Positions 41,656 through 50,748 of a stretch of 64,000 nt of DNA are shown in pieces. The stretch's first letter is position 1; each line of letters opens with the position of its first letter. The translations under genes were made by a program, and so were the position numbers. The DNA comes from a virus. Below the pieces are notes generated by a model. It made no database searches and was not told the origin of the DNA. It saw only the letters and a list, made by a program, of their open reading frames with translations. The DNA lies in the IMG/VR virus record IMGVR_UViG_3300008267_000006, positions 1-64,000 of that record, one strand, 5' to 3'.

Positions 41656-44600
41656 TTACATCGCTCCCATCGTCATCTTTGCATCAACAAGTGTATCGCC
41701 TGTCTTTAATGCTCTAGCTAACTCATTTCCAGTTATAATTAGTTTAACTTTCTGTTCTGCCTTTGCTGCTTGTGAGCTTGTCATTGCTTGCCTTAATGCT
41801 GCAACAAGAGCATCTTTTTCTATATCTTTTGATCTTGATTGCGCTTCATAATAATCTTTAACAGCGACAACAAATTTCTTTGTTGGTTGTATATCCTCTT
41901 CAGTAAGTGACTTAACAGTTGTTAATGTTTCATTTAATGCTGTAAGTGTAACTGCTTTGTTTTCTGGTATTGAATTTATTGCTGCACCTAGAGCCGTTAT
42001 CGCAAGAACCATCATCGATATACCAGCAGCAATAGCAATAAATCCTAAACCTCCACCTAAAAGCCCAACAACACCCATTGTCATAAAAGAGAACATAAGA
42101 TCTGAAATACCCGTGGCTAATTCAGAAAAAATAGCTCCAGATCCTTTTAATTTACCTATGTTTTCTGCTATTAATTTAATACCCTCTCCTAGCATTTTTG
42201 CACCCATGCCGACAATACTAGTAGAAATAGCTATGGAAAGAAGAGGCCCAGAAACTAATCCAAAAAGAAATACATTTCTAGCTAATGTTATTAAATTTTT
42301 AGTAAAATTTGAAATACCACTTGACACTTCTTCACTGGCTAAAGAAGAGAATCCATCAGACATCGCAGTAATCTTTTCACCTAGACCAGTAAGTGAAATA
42401 TTTATTAAACCAAACGCAACGCCTAATCCAATAAGAGTTGGTATAGCAAAAGAAAATATAGTTAATGGATATACTAAAATTAGTAATGCTGCTGCTAATT
42501 TTAAAGCACCAGTTATTGTGTCTGAATTAGATAGTTTATTCAAACCATCTGCAACTAAACCTAGGGAATCTCCTATTATTTTTATAGAGGTTGATGCAAT
42601 AGCAGTTGCTATTCCTAGCATTATAAACGCTCCAGCAACAAGCAATAAACCAGGCCCGGCAAGAGCTAATAAGTATAACATAGGAGCTGCAATAAGTAAT
42701 GCAGAGGATAACATTAACAGACCTATTGATAATTTATAAATACCGTCTGAAGTCTCTTCAGATGCAAGAAGAGGCAGACCTTCAGATAGCAACTTAACCC
42801 CAGCTCCTGCAAGAGTCAACCCAGTGCCGAGTAATAAAAACGCTAAACCAACACCAATTAGAGGTATAGAAAATAAGCTAAGAGCAAACAATACAGGGGT
42901 TAATAAATATAAACCAGCAGCTAAAGAAGCAATACCAAGGAAAATTTTTGGATCAGTTAACGAAGTCATTGACTTAACAATCAATGAAAGGCCAAGACCA
43001 GCTAATGCAACTCCAGCACCTAAAAATAAAAATGCAATACCAAGAAATATTAATCCTGGTGAAAGAGGAGCAGTTGACGTAACTAGAAACCAAACAGCAG
43101 CCGCAAAGCCACCAAGAAGTAATATAACGACTGCAAGTGCAGCTGCCATTTGTGGCCCAGTTAAGTCCTTAAAAGAACCAACAAGTAATGCTAGACCGCC
43201 AGCAGCTACTCCAACACCAATTCCTATCATTAAAACAGCCTTTCCAAGTGCTTCAAGTCCTTCTTCGGCCTGTTCTGCTGCTTCTCCTATTGCTATTATA
43301 ATAAATGGTAACATTATTAACGCAAGATAGAGAATTGGTGAGTGTGGAACCATTAATACATCGTGCAACATCTGAAATGCACTAACTAACATCATTATGA
43401 TCGATATCCAGCCAAATATTCCAACACCAGCAAAAGCTGCTTTTAGTGAATTCATAACTCCTGTTGTCGTCATTGCTTTTAATGATAATGCAGATAAATC
43501 AATTCCGACCATCTTTAATGCACCAGAGAACAAAAAACTAGCCTTTGAACCAAAAGCTATAGCGCCAGCTAATAGCCAGATTGTTCCACCTAATCCACCA
43601 AACCAATCATTTATATTAGCAATAACAGTTGTAAAAAAAACAAAAAGTTCAACAAGTGGTTTTATAATAATCATTAATTGATTAAACATTTGCGATAATC
43701 GTTCAGTTACCTTTGCTGCTTCACGCTGAACTTTCTCCAACTCCTCTTGTTTTGCAGCTTGCTTTTCCATGTCAGCGGTCAAATCACCAGTTGAGTTACC
43801 AAATAATCTGCTTGCTTCATCTAAATCTTTAATACCAAGAGTTGCTGCGATTGCTTTTTTCTCGTATTTACCAAGAGAATCGAAATTTTTTCCAGACTCA
43901 TCAAAAGATTTTTTTAATAAAACAATTCTTTCGGACTCAGTTGCATTTAACATTTCTACTGAGTTGAGGTAGTTTCCTCCTAACACCGCATTCAACTTTC
44001 CAGCAGCCCTAGCAGAACCCTCAAATGTATCAAATTGATCACCAATTATAGCAGTTAATTGTTGCACTTGTAATCCAAGACTTTTTGCTTGCTTTTCTAA
44101 AGCAACAAATACATCTATACCTTGTTTACCATATGCAGATAATTTACCCATATTTTGAGCAAATTCTCCAACCATTTTTGAAGGTGCAATACCAGCGCCT
44201 ATAGCAGCTCTCGCAATTTCTTCATTTGTTCGTTTTGCCTCAGTCGCTGACATTCTTAAATTTTTAGTTAATAGGTCATAATTTTTTGCAGACGTAGCAG
44301 CAGATATACCTAAGTTTTCAAGTTTAGCAGTAGATTCTGCTAGGTCTTTTTGAATATCTTTATTTAGAGCAGAATATGCTGACATGTCTGTAAATAATGT
44401 AGCATTTGCTTTACTTAATTTCTCAAATCCTATACCATAATTTGAAAGACCAGCACCAAACATAAGTGAATTATTGGCAATTTGTCCAGTTGCCGCAGCG
44501 AATTCAGAGTTTGCATCAGCAATTTTTGCAAAAGATTGCGCTGCAAATACAACTGCTTCTGAAAATGCTACTTTCCATATACCGGCCATACCAGCACCAG

Positions 44601-45081
44601 CAGCAAATTGAGAAGTTAATTTTTGAGTAATATTGCTAAGTCCTAGAGAATTTGCAAGGGTTTCTGTTGCTTCTTTTGCTGTATCTTTTGATAGATTTTT
44701 AGCTTTTTGTAAATGCTCTAAATGTTGATCTTCAAGTTTTTTTCTATCTTTTAGATCTTTTAATTCTTGTTCCCTTTTTTTTCTTTCTTCTCCGGTTAGT
44801 TTTCCTTGTGCAATTAATAAGTCTCGTTCAGCAATTAAATTTTTTATCTGTGCGTCTGTAACATCCGCTGCTGTTTCGGCAGTTTTTAATCTTTTTTCTT
44901 CTAAGTCTGCAATTTGCTCACTCAATGCACGGCTTTGTTTAGCTGATTCTAAATTTTCTTTTGCAATGTTTGCTCGTCTTTGCAGTTTTTGTAAAGAATC
45001 ATCTTCTAAACTATTTAATAATTCGCGTTGTTTTATTTCTTGTTCTAAATTATCATTAGGTTTTTCTTTTTTATCGGCCAT
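41656..45081 (-). CDS. Tail tape measure protein
   Basis: An 1141-residue protein. Residues 1-135 form a charged coiled coil, 150-450 are Ala/Ser-rich helices, and from about 470 to 1060 there are many hydrophobic segments (AAALAVVILLLGGFAAAVWF is one), typical of tape measure proteins that also insert in the host membrane. It ends with a helical domain. It follows the chaperone pair and precedes baseplate genes, the standard tail order. Confidence 0.88.
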   Translation of the reverse strand: MADKKEKPNDNLEQEIKQRELLNSLEDDSLQKLQRRANIAKENLESAKQSRALSEQIADLEEKRLKTAETAADVTDAQIKNLIAERDLLIAQGKLTGEERKKREQELKDLKDRKKLEDQHLEHLQKAKNLSKDTAKEATETLANSLGLSNITQKLTSQFAAGAGMAGIWKVAFSEAVVFAAQSFAKIADANSEFAAATGQIANNSLMFGAGLSNYGIGFEKLSKANATLFTDMSAYSALNKDIQKDLAESTAKLENLGISAATSAKNYDLLTKNLRMSATEAKRTNEEIARAAIGAGIAPSKMVGEFAQNMGKLSAYGKQGIDVFVALEKQAKSLGLQVQQLTAIIGDQFDTFEGSARAAGKLNAVLGGNYLNSVEMLNATESERIVLLKKSFDESGKNFDSLGKYEKKAIAATLGIKDLDEASRLFGNSTGDLTADMEKQAAKQEELEKVQREAAKVTERLSQMFNQLMIIIKPLVELFVFFTTVIANINDWFGGLGGTIWLLAGAIAFGSKASFLFSGALKMVGIDLSALSLKAMTTTGVMNSLKAAFAGVGIFGWISIIMMLVSAFQMLHDVLMVPHSPILYLALIMLPFIIIAIGEAAEQAEEGLEALGKAVLMIGIGVGVAAGGLALLVGSFKDLTGPQMAAALAVVILLLGGFAAAVWFLVTSTAPLSPGLIFLGIAFLFLGAGVALAGLGLSLIVKSMTSLTDPKIFLGIASLAAGLYLLTPVLFALSLFSIPLIGVGLAFLLLGTGLTLAGAGVKLLSEGLPLLASEETSDGIYKLSIGLLMLSSALLIAAPMLYLLALAGPGLLLVAGAFIMLGIATAIASTSIKIIGDSLGLVADGLNKLSNSDTITGALKLAAALLILVYPLTIFSFAIPTLIGLGVAFGLINISLTGLGEKITAMSDGFSSLASEEVSSGISNFTKNLITLARNVFLFGLVSGPLLSIAISTSIVGMGAKMLGEGIKLIAENIGKLKGSGAIFSELATGISDLMFSFMTMGVVGLLGGGLGFIAIAAGISMMVLAITALGAAINSIPENKAVTLTALNETLTTVKSLTEEDIQPTKKFVVAVKDYYEAQSRSKDIEKDALVAALRQAMTSSQAAKAEQKVKLIITGNELARALKTGDTLVDAKMTMGAM

Positions 45082-45123
45082 CTATTTTTACCTATTTTTA
45101 CTATACAAATAATTAGATGAACA

Positions 45124-45154
45124 ATAAAAAAAGTGGGCCGTTTTAGCAGCCCAC
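45124..45154 (-). terminator. Terminator between tail chaperone and tape measure genes
   Basis: GTGGGC / GCCCAC stem with a 10-base loop and a TTTTTTT tract on the minus strand, directly past the stop at 45161. Confidence 0.85.
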
Positions 45155-45160
45155 CTTTGT

Positions 45161-45391
45161 TTATTTGCCTGATGCTTTTTTCATTGCATCACTTTCTTGC
45201 TTTAATTGATCTGTTAACTTCTCTATAAACCATTTTCTTAATTGAACTGGTAGATTGTAGCTTTCAAAAAGCGAGAACCCGCCATAATATTTTAGATAAA
45301 AGAATTGTTCATAGACGTTTTGCTGATAGGTATCACTTAAACCAAAAAAAGTCCGCAGTAATCGGAACCTCCATTTCAGCTTCGGAGTCAC
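45161..45391 (-). CDS. Tail assembly chaperone extension, probably made by frameshift
   Basis: A frame of up to 76 residues overlaps the 3' end of the gp26-like gene by 59 bases. It has no good start: only a GTG at 45389-45391 without ribosome site, or a CTG 9 bases after GGAGG. The core (FFGLSDTYQQNVYEQFFYLKYYG) begins exactly at the overlap. A +1 (or -2) shift on the run of seven T at 45344-45350 would fuse it to the upstream protein, as in G/GT tail chaperones that precede tape measure genes. Confidence 0.6.
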   Translation of the reverse strand: MTPKLKWRFRLLRTFFGLSDTYQQNVYEQFFYLKYYGGFSLFESYNLPVQLRKWFIEKLTDQLKQESDAMKKASGK

Positions 45392-46190
45392 ATGAACTAC
45401 AAACGAAATTCTGTCTTAAATCTATTGATTTAACAGTTTGTTGATATTTTTTTCTAATATATCTAGAGTCTGCTGCTGGTAGCATGACCACCGCTTTTTC
45501 AATAGCTGTTCTGTCGACAACATCTTGAATTTTAACAATTGTTAGTTTTAATTGATCAATAAGAGTTGAATCATTAGTTGATTTTTTCTTCATTTCCGAG
45601 ATTCTTAAAAGAGTCTTCTCGTCGCTTCCAAATAGCGCTCTGCAATGTACTCTCCATTTAGTTACAGGCAGTAGAATTGAAAAAGTTCCATCAGATGAAA
45701 CTTGTGCAGCTTCATCGTTTTCTTCTTCATCAGCTTTTGGTAATTTTTCTATTAAGTTAAAAGAATATTTAGATTTAGTGGAGCATGAAGGACAGACAAC
45801 AGTTGTTGTATATTCTGGTCCATATCCGCTAATTCTTGCTTGAACAACAATTGCGTTTCTATCTTCACTAGTAAGAGTCTCAGCATTAATGCTTTTATCA
45901 ACAATAAGAGATTGAATTAACTTATCAAGAGCTACACCTTTTTTCAATAAACTTTTTGATGTAAGAATATCCTCCTCTTTTGCTGTCATTTGGCGTATTT
46001 CAATTACTTCTTTGCCATTTAATGGATGACCATCTGTATAAAATTTACCTTTTGATGGAAGTTCTACAAATTCTGTTGGGATAACAAAATTTAAATTTAA
46101 ACCTCCTCCCTGTTGTTCTAATACTTGTGGTGGTATACTTGAGTCGTGTAGTTCTTGTTCTGATCCTAATCTTTCTTCATTGTTCCTCAT
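45333..46190 (-). CDS. gp26: gp26-like baseplate/tail assembly protein
   Basis: A 285-residue protein with the T4 baseplate gp26-like region (FVELPSKGKFYTDGHPLNGK, IEIRQMTAKEEDILTS) and two Cys pairs, CPSC near residue 135 and CSSC near 264, that could form a zinc site. The position between the tube proteins and the tape measure is that of a tail assembly chaperone. AAAGG precedes the ATG. Confidence 0.8.
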   Translation of the reverse strand: MRNNEERLGSEQELHDSSIPPQVLEQQGGGLNLNFVIPTEFVELPSKGKFYTDGHPLNGKEVIEIRQMTAKEEDILTSKSLLKKGVALDKLIQSLIVDKSINAETLTSEDRNAIVVQARISGYGPEYTTTVVCPSCSTKSKYSFNLIEKLPKADEEENDEAAQVSSDGTFSILLPVTKWRVHCRALFGSDEKTLLRISEMKKKSTNDSTLIDQLKLTIVKIQDVVDRTAIEKAVVMLPAADSRYIRKKYQQTVKSIDLRQNFVCSSCDSEAEMEVPITADFFWFK

Positions 46191-46201
46191 TTGTTACCTT
46201 T

Positions 46202-46768
46202 CTATATTGGAAATCCTGGTGATACATCTTTTGTTCTACTTGTCGATTCTTTTACCAACTCCGCCCAGTCATATTGAATAGTAAGCGATACATCAACAAA
46301 GCCTTCATTTTCATAACTTAAAGTTCCATAATTAACATTTGTAATCATTGGATTATTTACTTTCCAAGTTTCTAATGTTTGACCATTTTCATCTATTTGT
46401 TTTAAATCAAAGCTTTTTCCACAATCTTTTTGTATTTGTTGTAGTTTTCCATCTTTTGGTGGTTGATAGCCAAGTTGTAGAATATATTGATGAATTAAAT
46501 TTGGTAAATAATTACCCTTATCATCAGCAGCAGAAACAAATTTTATATCAATAGGTTTCCACTTTAAATTACCTGGAAATTTTATTGGCTGACCTAATAA
46601 CTTATATTCATTAACATCTATATCATAGCTTGGTTTTGAACATTCTTTAAGCGCATAAACAAAAGAATCGGCGTTTTGGACAGATGAACTTAAATAAGTT
46701 CCAAAATCAATAAACCATCTATTTTGTCTTAATGGTTCTTTTAATATTTTTTCTGTCCAAAACGCCAT
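46202..46768 (-). CDS. gp19: Tail tube protein gp19-like, copy 2
   Basis: A 188-residue tail tube protein. EPLRQNRWFIDF near the start, KFPGNLKWKPIDI, and a C-terminal SLTIQYDWAEL / PGFP match the neighbour at 46781 position by position. Tube proteins stack as hexamers inside the sheath. The weak ribosome site suggests coupling to the upstream copy. Confidence 0.85.
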   Translation of the reverse strand: MAFWTEKILKEPLRQNRWFIDFGTYLSSSVQNADSFVYALKECSKPSYDIDVNEYKLLGQPIKFPGNLKWKPIDIKFVSAADDKGNYLPNLIHQYILQLGYQPPKDGKLQQIQKDCGKSFDLKQIDENGQTLETWKVNNPMITNVNYGTLSYENEGFVDVSLTIQYDWAELVKESTSRTKDVSPGFPI

Positions 46769-46780
46769 TTAAAAGCCTTA

Positions 46781-47347
46781 TTATTTTTCAGGGAAACCTG
46801 GACTATCACCAGGTACTAGATCAATGGATTCATCAAAATCGTTCAATTTAGCCCAATCATATTTTAATGTACAAGTAATTTCAACTATTTCTTCACTACC
46901 ATAATCAAGAGCACCAAATTGAACTGATGTAAATAATGGTTTATAAATTTGCCATTTTTCTCTGGTATTGCCGTCTGGATCTATTTGAATAAGATCAATT
47001 GTACCTATTGCACTATTCATCTTATTTTTTCCAATGGTTGATTTATCAGTTTCAGTATTTTTGCCAGATGGAACTCCATAACCAGATTTGGTTAAAATAT
47101 CAAAAAGTATTTTTGAGCCATTTGGTTCTGCTACTGCTGCGAATGTAACGTTTATATCTTCCCACTCAAGACGACCTGGATAATTAAAATAATGATTTAT
47201 ATATTTATGTTGAATTGTAGATATTTTTGCTTTTGGCTTATCAGCTTTTTTTAATGCATATGATATTTTTCCTAAATCTGTAGAAAAATTCATATACCAT
47301 CTAAACTGCCTTAAAGGCTCTTCTGTTTGTACGCTCCAAAATGACAT
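46781..47347 (-). CDS. gp19: Tail tube protein gp19-like, copy 1
   Basis: Also 188 residues, with EEPLRQFRWYMNF, NYPGRLEWEDINVTF and CTLKYDWAKL ... PGFP. It is a diverged tandem paralogue of the next gene. The strong AGGAG site suggests it is the main tube subunit; the other may be a minor or initiator form (inference). Confidence 0.88.
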   Translation of the reverse strand: MSFWSVQTEEPLRQFRWYMNFSTDLGKISYALKKADKPKAKISTIQHKYINHYFNYPGRLEWEDINVTFAAVAEPNGSKILFDILTKSGYGVPSGKNTETDKSTIGKNKMNSAIGTIDLIQIDPDGNTREKWQIYKPLFTSVQFGALDYGSEEIVEITCTLKYDWAKLNDFDESIDLVPGDSPGFPEK

Positions 47348-47382
47348 TCTATTTTCTCCTATAATTACTTATAATATTTAGT

Positions 47383-50163
47383 TTAATCTTCAAAAGATGC
47401 ACCACTATTTGTGATAACAAAGTCTAGACCTATAAATTCTATTGCTCTAGTTGGCTTTAGTAGAATCTTAGCATAAACGATGTTACGATCAACAAGATCT
47501 GGTGTTGTAGTGGTTTTATCTAAAATTACTTTAAAATCATCTAATCCAAATCTTGATTTAACACTTGCAAGGAATGGATTAGCAAGATCTGTAAATCTTT
47601 TCCAAGTAATTTCAACATTTGGATCAAATAGAACAGTCGAAGCCATACGGCTGATTTCTTTCTTAACGTAGATCATTAGACGACGAACGTTAATTCTATC
47701 AAGAGCACTTGGTGTTGCTTGTAGAGTCTTTTGACCAAATACAACAATTCCTTCGCTTGGGAAAGTTGCAATTGGGTTTACGTTTGCTGCATAGAGTAGA
47801 TCTCTATCTTTTGATGTTAATCTAGTGGCGGTTTGAACAACTGGTAGACCAGCAGCACCGTCGCTTAATCCACCACGATTAAATCCAGCTGGAGCAAACC
47901 ATAATTCAGTCTTGGCTTGTGAGCTAGAGAAAGTACCTAAAGCAGCAATAGATGGTGGTAACCATACTAGAGCACCATTTGAAGCATCTCTTGCTTGAAC
48001 CCATGGGAAAAATGCACATCCGTAGCTTGTATTTAATGAACGAAGTTTTAGTTTATTTAATACATTGCTAATATTTGGTTTACGGACAGAGGCATCTTCT
48101 GTATTTGAAGCTTTTGCTTCTTCTGGTACATAATCACCAACTAGATCAACAATTGCTAGAGCATCTCCTCTTTGTTCACAAATATCTAACATAGTAGAAG
48201 TTAGTGATTCGTTTTCAATACTTGGAACAGCTAAAATATTCATTTCAAGTGATTCTGGATCTGATACTGATTGAAGCGCCACTTTAACACTGTTAAAAGC
48301 AACATTGTTAAATTCAGTTTTTCCATCTAATAAATTTTTGCTAAAAGGAGTTCTTACAGTAATATCAAGACCGTCAAAGCCACCTTCTAATGGAAGAGTA
48401 AACTTATTAAAGTTTGCTAATAGTATTGATCTACCATCAGATGAAGTTACGTTTGCAGCAGTTAAAGATTTACCAGCTGCTCTGTTTCCAGCGGCCCAAG
48501 TTGGAGTAACAGATTGAACAATTGATCCGCTTGAATATGAAGCAGAAACATCATCTAGAGAGAAGAAAACTGAAGCAGTGGTTGCAGTATTATATTTTGA
48601 TTCAACTCTTACTAAATCTAATATATCTTGATTAAATCTTTTTGTTTGAGAAACGTTTGTTTGTAGACCAAAATAGACTGATTGTAGATTTGAGCCATAA
48701 GAGTTTGCTGCTGAAGTTAGCATAGGTAATTGTGGATATGCAAAGCTAGCAGTATATACTTGATTACCAGTTATTGCAGTGCCGTTAACAAATGGTAAAG
48801 TTGCTGCTGGTATATTTCCGTTGGTTGCATTAACAGTTTGTGGAGCGTATCTGTTTGCAGTATAAAAACCAAATGGTAATAATGTTGCATCAGTAATACC
48901 TAAATCAACATCTTGATTCATTTTTACTCTGATGTATTTTGAATTATTTGGATTGTTTCCATATTCAATAAATTGCTTTTTTGTATAATCCCACTTTGAA
49001 TATTTGTCACCAATAATTTTTGCAATATAATTTGGTGAAGTTGGATCAAGAGTTAAGTTTGCAAAGACTTCAAGGTATTGTGGTGCTACATCCGAATCAT
49101 TCATTGCTCTAACTGCAACGGTAAAAGTTCCGTATCTAACGTTAACATTGTTTGATTCATTGATATCTTGAATAGAAATTTTAATATTTGAGTTAGTCCA
49201 AGAATTTTCTGTTAGTCCATAAAATTTAAATAATTTTTGTACTGGATATTCGCCATTTGTAGCAACGAAGGAGCCGGTATCTAAGTTGGTGTGTTGAGAA
49301 ACAACCCAGCCAGATTCTGCATCTTGGGCTTGTAGTTCAAAATTTGATAATGCACCCTGTGTTGAAGCTAGAGGAACAAGAACCGCAGCAAAATTAGTTC
49401 CATTTACGCTATTTTTATCTAGCCAAGTTTTAAATGTTGGTCCAAGGAAATATTTCTCTGTTCTATCAGAATAATTTGAATTTGATGTTAATACTGGGCT
49501 GGTATTTAAAACTGTGCGAATATATTTTTTGCTTCCATCGTCAAAATTAACAATTTTTGTTTTTCCATCTAATACAATTTTAAATTCTGGTGAAGTGCTA
49601 CCGGCAACGTTACGAACAAAAGCCCCAGTTGCAGCTGATCCTTCTGTGGATCCACTTAGTGGTTTTCCTATTAAACCAACAGTGCCGATTCCAGAATCAG
49701 TATATATAACAGCTGCAAGAGATGCGGTTGCACCACCGGCTGCTGTTGTATACACATCAGTTGAGCTTGCCGAGATTGGCATAACAAAAAGTCCGTATGC
49801 CTTATCTTTAGACCATCCTGGTGTTCCAGAAGAAGCATTTTCATTTAGATAACCAGCTAACTTTATAAAGGTTAGTGGACCAGAATTTTTTAAGTATGCT
49901 TGTGCAGCATAAGCACCATATGTTGGAGCGGTTGGCATACCACTTCTCCAAACATCTCCATTAACAATACCAGGTGATGGTTGTCCAAAGATTTGAACGA
50001 ATTCTTCATAATCTCGTACTTTTACAGCTCTCATGGATGGACCACGAACTGATGTACCAACAACAACTGGTCCAATTCCTTCTGGTTGTTTGCGTACTCC
50101 TGATTCGTCTACTTCATTGGTGAAAACACCGGGACTTACAAACTTAAATTTATCAACTGACAT
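47383..50163 (-). CDS. gp18: Tail sheath protein gp18-like
   Basis: A 926-residue contractile sheath protein. It opens with FVSPGVFTNEVDESGV and closes with sheath motifs ERINVRRLMIYVKKEI, VLFDPNVEITWKRF and AIEFIGLDFVITNSG. The middle 550 residues are an enlarged beta-rich surface region, making it longer than T4 gp18 (659 residues). It is preceded by AAGGAG and an ACTATTTATA element. Confidence 0.93.
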   Translation of the reverse strand: MSVDKFKFVSPGVFTNEVDESGVRKQPEGIGPVVVGTSVRGPSMRAVKVRDYEEFVQIFGQPSPGIVNGDVWRSGMPTAPTYGAYAAQAYLKNSGPLTFIKLAGYLNENASSGTPGWSKDKAYGLFVMPISASSTDVYTTAAGGATASLAAVIYTDSGIGTVGLIGKPLSGSTEGSAATGAFVRNVAGSTSPEFKIVLDGKTKIVNFDDGSKKYIRTVLNTSPVLTSNSNYSDRTEKYFLGPTFKTWLDKNSVNGTNFAAVLVPLASTQGALSNFELQAQDAESGWVVSQHTNLDTGSFVATNGEYPVQKLFKFYGLTENSWTNSNIKISIQDINESNNVNVRYGTFTVAVRAMNDSDVAPQYLEVFANLTLDPTSPNYIAKIIGDKYSKWDYTKKQFIEYGNNPNNSKYIRVKMNQDVDLGITDATLLPFGFYTANRYAPQTVNATNGNIPAATLPFVNGTAITGNQVYTASFAYPQLPMLTSAANSYGSNLQSVYFGLQTNVSQTKRFNQDILDLVRVESKYNTATTASVFFSLDDVSASYSSGSIVQSVTPTWAAGNRAAGKSLTAANVTSSDGRSILLANFNKFTLPLEGGFDGLDITVRTPFSKNLLDGKTEFNNVAFNSVKVALQSVSDPESLEMNILAVPSIENESLTSTMLDICEQRGDALAIVDLVGDYVPEEAKASNTEDASVRKPNISNVLNKLKLRSLNTSYGCAFFPWVQARDASNGALVWLPPSIAALGTFSSSQAKTELWFAPAGFNRGGLSDGAAGLPVVQTATRLTSKDRDLLYAANVNPIATFPSEGIVVFGQKTLQATPSALDRINVRRLMIYVKKEISRMASTVLFDPNVEITWKRFTDLANPFLASVKSRFGLDDFKVILDKTTTTPDLVDRNIVYAKILLKPTRAIEFIGLDFVITNSGASFED

Positions 50164-50204
50164 TATTATGTCTCCTTAATTTCATGGGAATTACTTTTAT
50201 TTAT

Positions 50205-50214
50205 TATAAATAGT
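50205..50214 (-). promoter_or_regulatory. Putative late promoter of the tail sheath gene
   Basis: Minus strand ACTATTTATA about 42 bases upstream of the sheath start in the 70-base gap. Confidence 0.65.
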
Positions 50215-50237
50215 AGACTAGTGCTACAAAGTTCTTT

Positions 50238-50744
50238 TTACTTTGAATTAAATACACTTTCTCTTGCTTTAATACATTTGGCTAAAATTTCAAATTTATG
50301 ATCTATTTGCCCAAATAATCTTTTTGATTCATTTAAGGATACTATTTCATAAAACGTATCACCATACAAAACATAATCACCCTCTCTTACATATAATTCT
50401 TGATCTTCGATTAATCTACGTCTATGAAATTTAACAACTATAGAGGTTAAACGATCTATTCCATATGCTTCTGCTGTTGTTTTGCTTCCTTCCCATTCAA
50501 TAAGAGCATTTATTTTTATTGGGGAAAGAAATGTTTTTTTAACTGCCTCTCCATATATTGGATGATAATTTGTATGTTCTCTGCTAATTGGATAATATAT
50601 AACAGTTTGTCCAATCACTCTTTCTATTAATTCATCATTTACTTGCTTAACAAGATTTCTCTCCTTTTCTCCAAGAAAAAGAGGAGGTGGAGGTGATTCT
50701 TGTGGAATCTCTGCTATATTTTCTGTTTTCTTTTTTCTTGCCAT
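50238..50744 (-). CDS. Putative neck/tail completion protein
   Basis: A 168-residue protein with a Pro-rich N-terminus (QESPPPPLF) and beta-rich core (YVREGDYVLYGDTFYEIVSL), positioned between the gp13-like neck gene and the sheath. That place suggests a gp14/gp15-like joining protein. The start MARKKKTEN is preferred over an ATG five codons earlier. Confidence 0.55.
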   Translation of the reverse strand: MARKKKTENIAEIPQESPPPPLFLGEKERNLVKQVNDELIERVIGQTVIYYPISREHTNYHPIYGEAVKKTFLSPIKINALIEWEGSKTTAEAYGIDRLTSIVVKFHRRRLIEDQELYVREGDYVLYGDTFYEIVSLNESKRLFGQIDHKFEILAKCIKARESVFNSK

Positions 50745-50748
50745 AATA

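Noticed and set aside
41957-43330. Long plus-strand open frames opposite the tape measure gene
   Set aside because: They mirror the Ala/Leu/Gly-rich hydrophobic coding of the tape measure; a Pro/Asn/Ser-rich antisense translation is expected by chance.
45389-45391. GTG as normal start of the 76-residue tail chaperone frame
   Set aside because: No ribosome site precedes it, and the N-terminal residues encoded in the overlap look like a shadow of the gp26-like gene.
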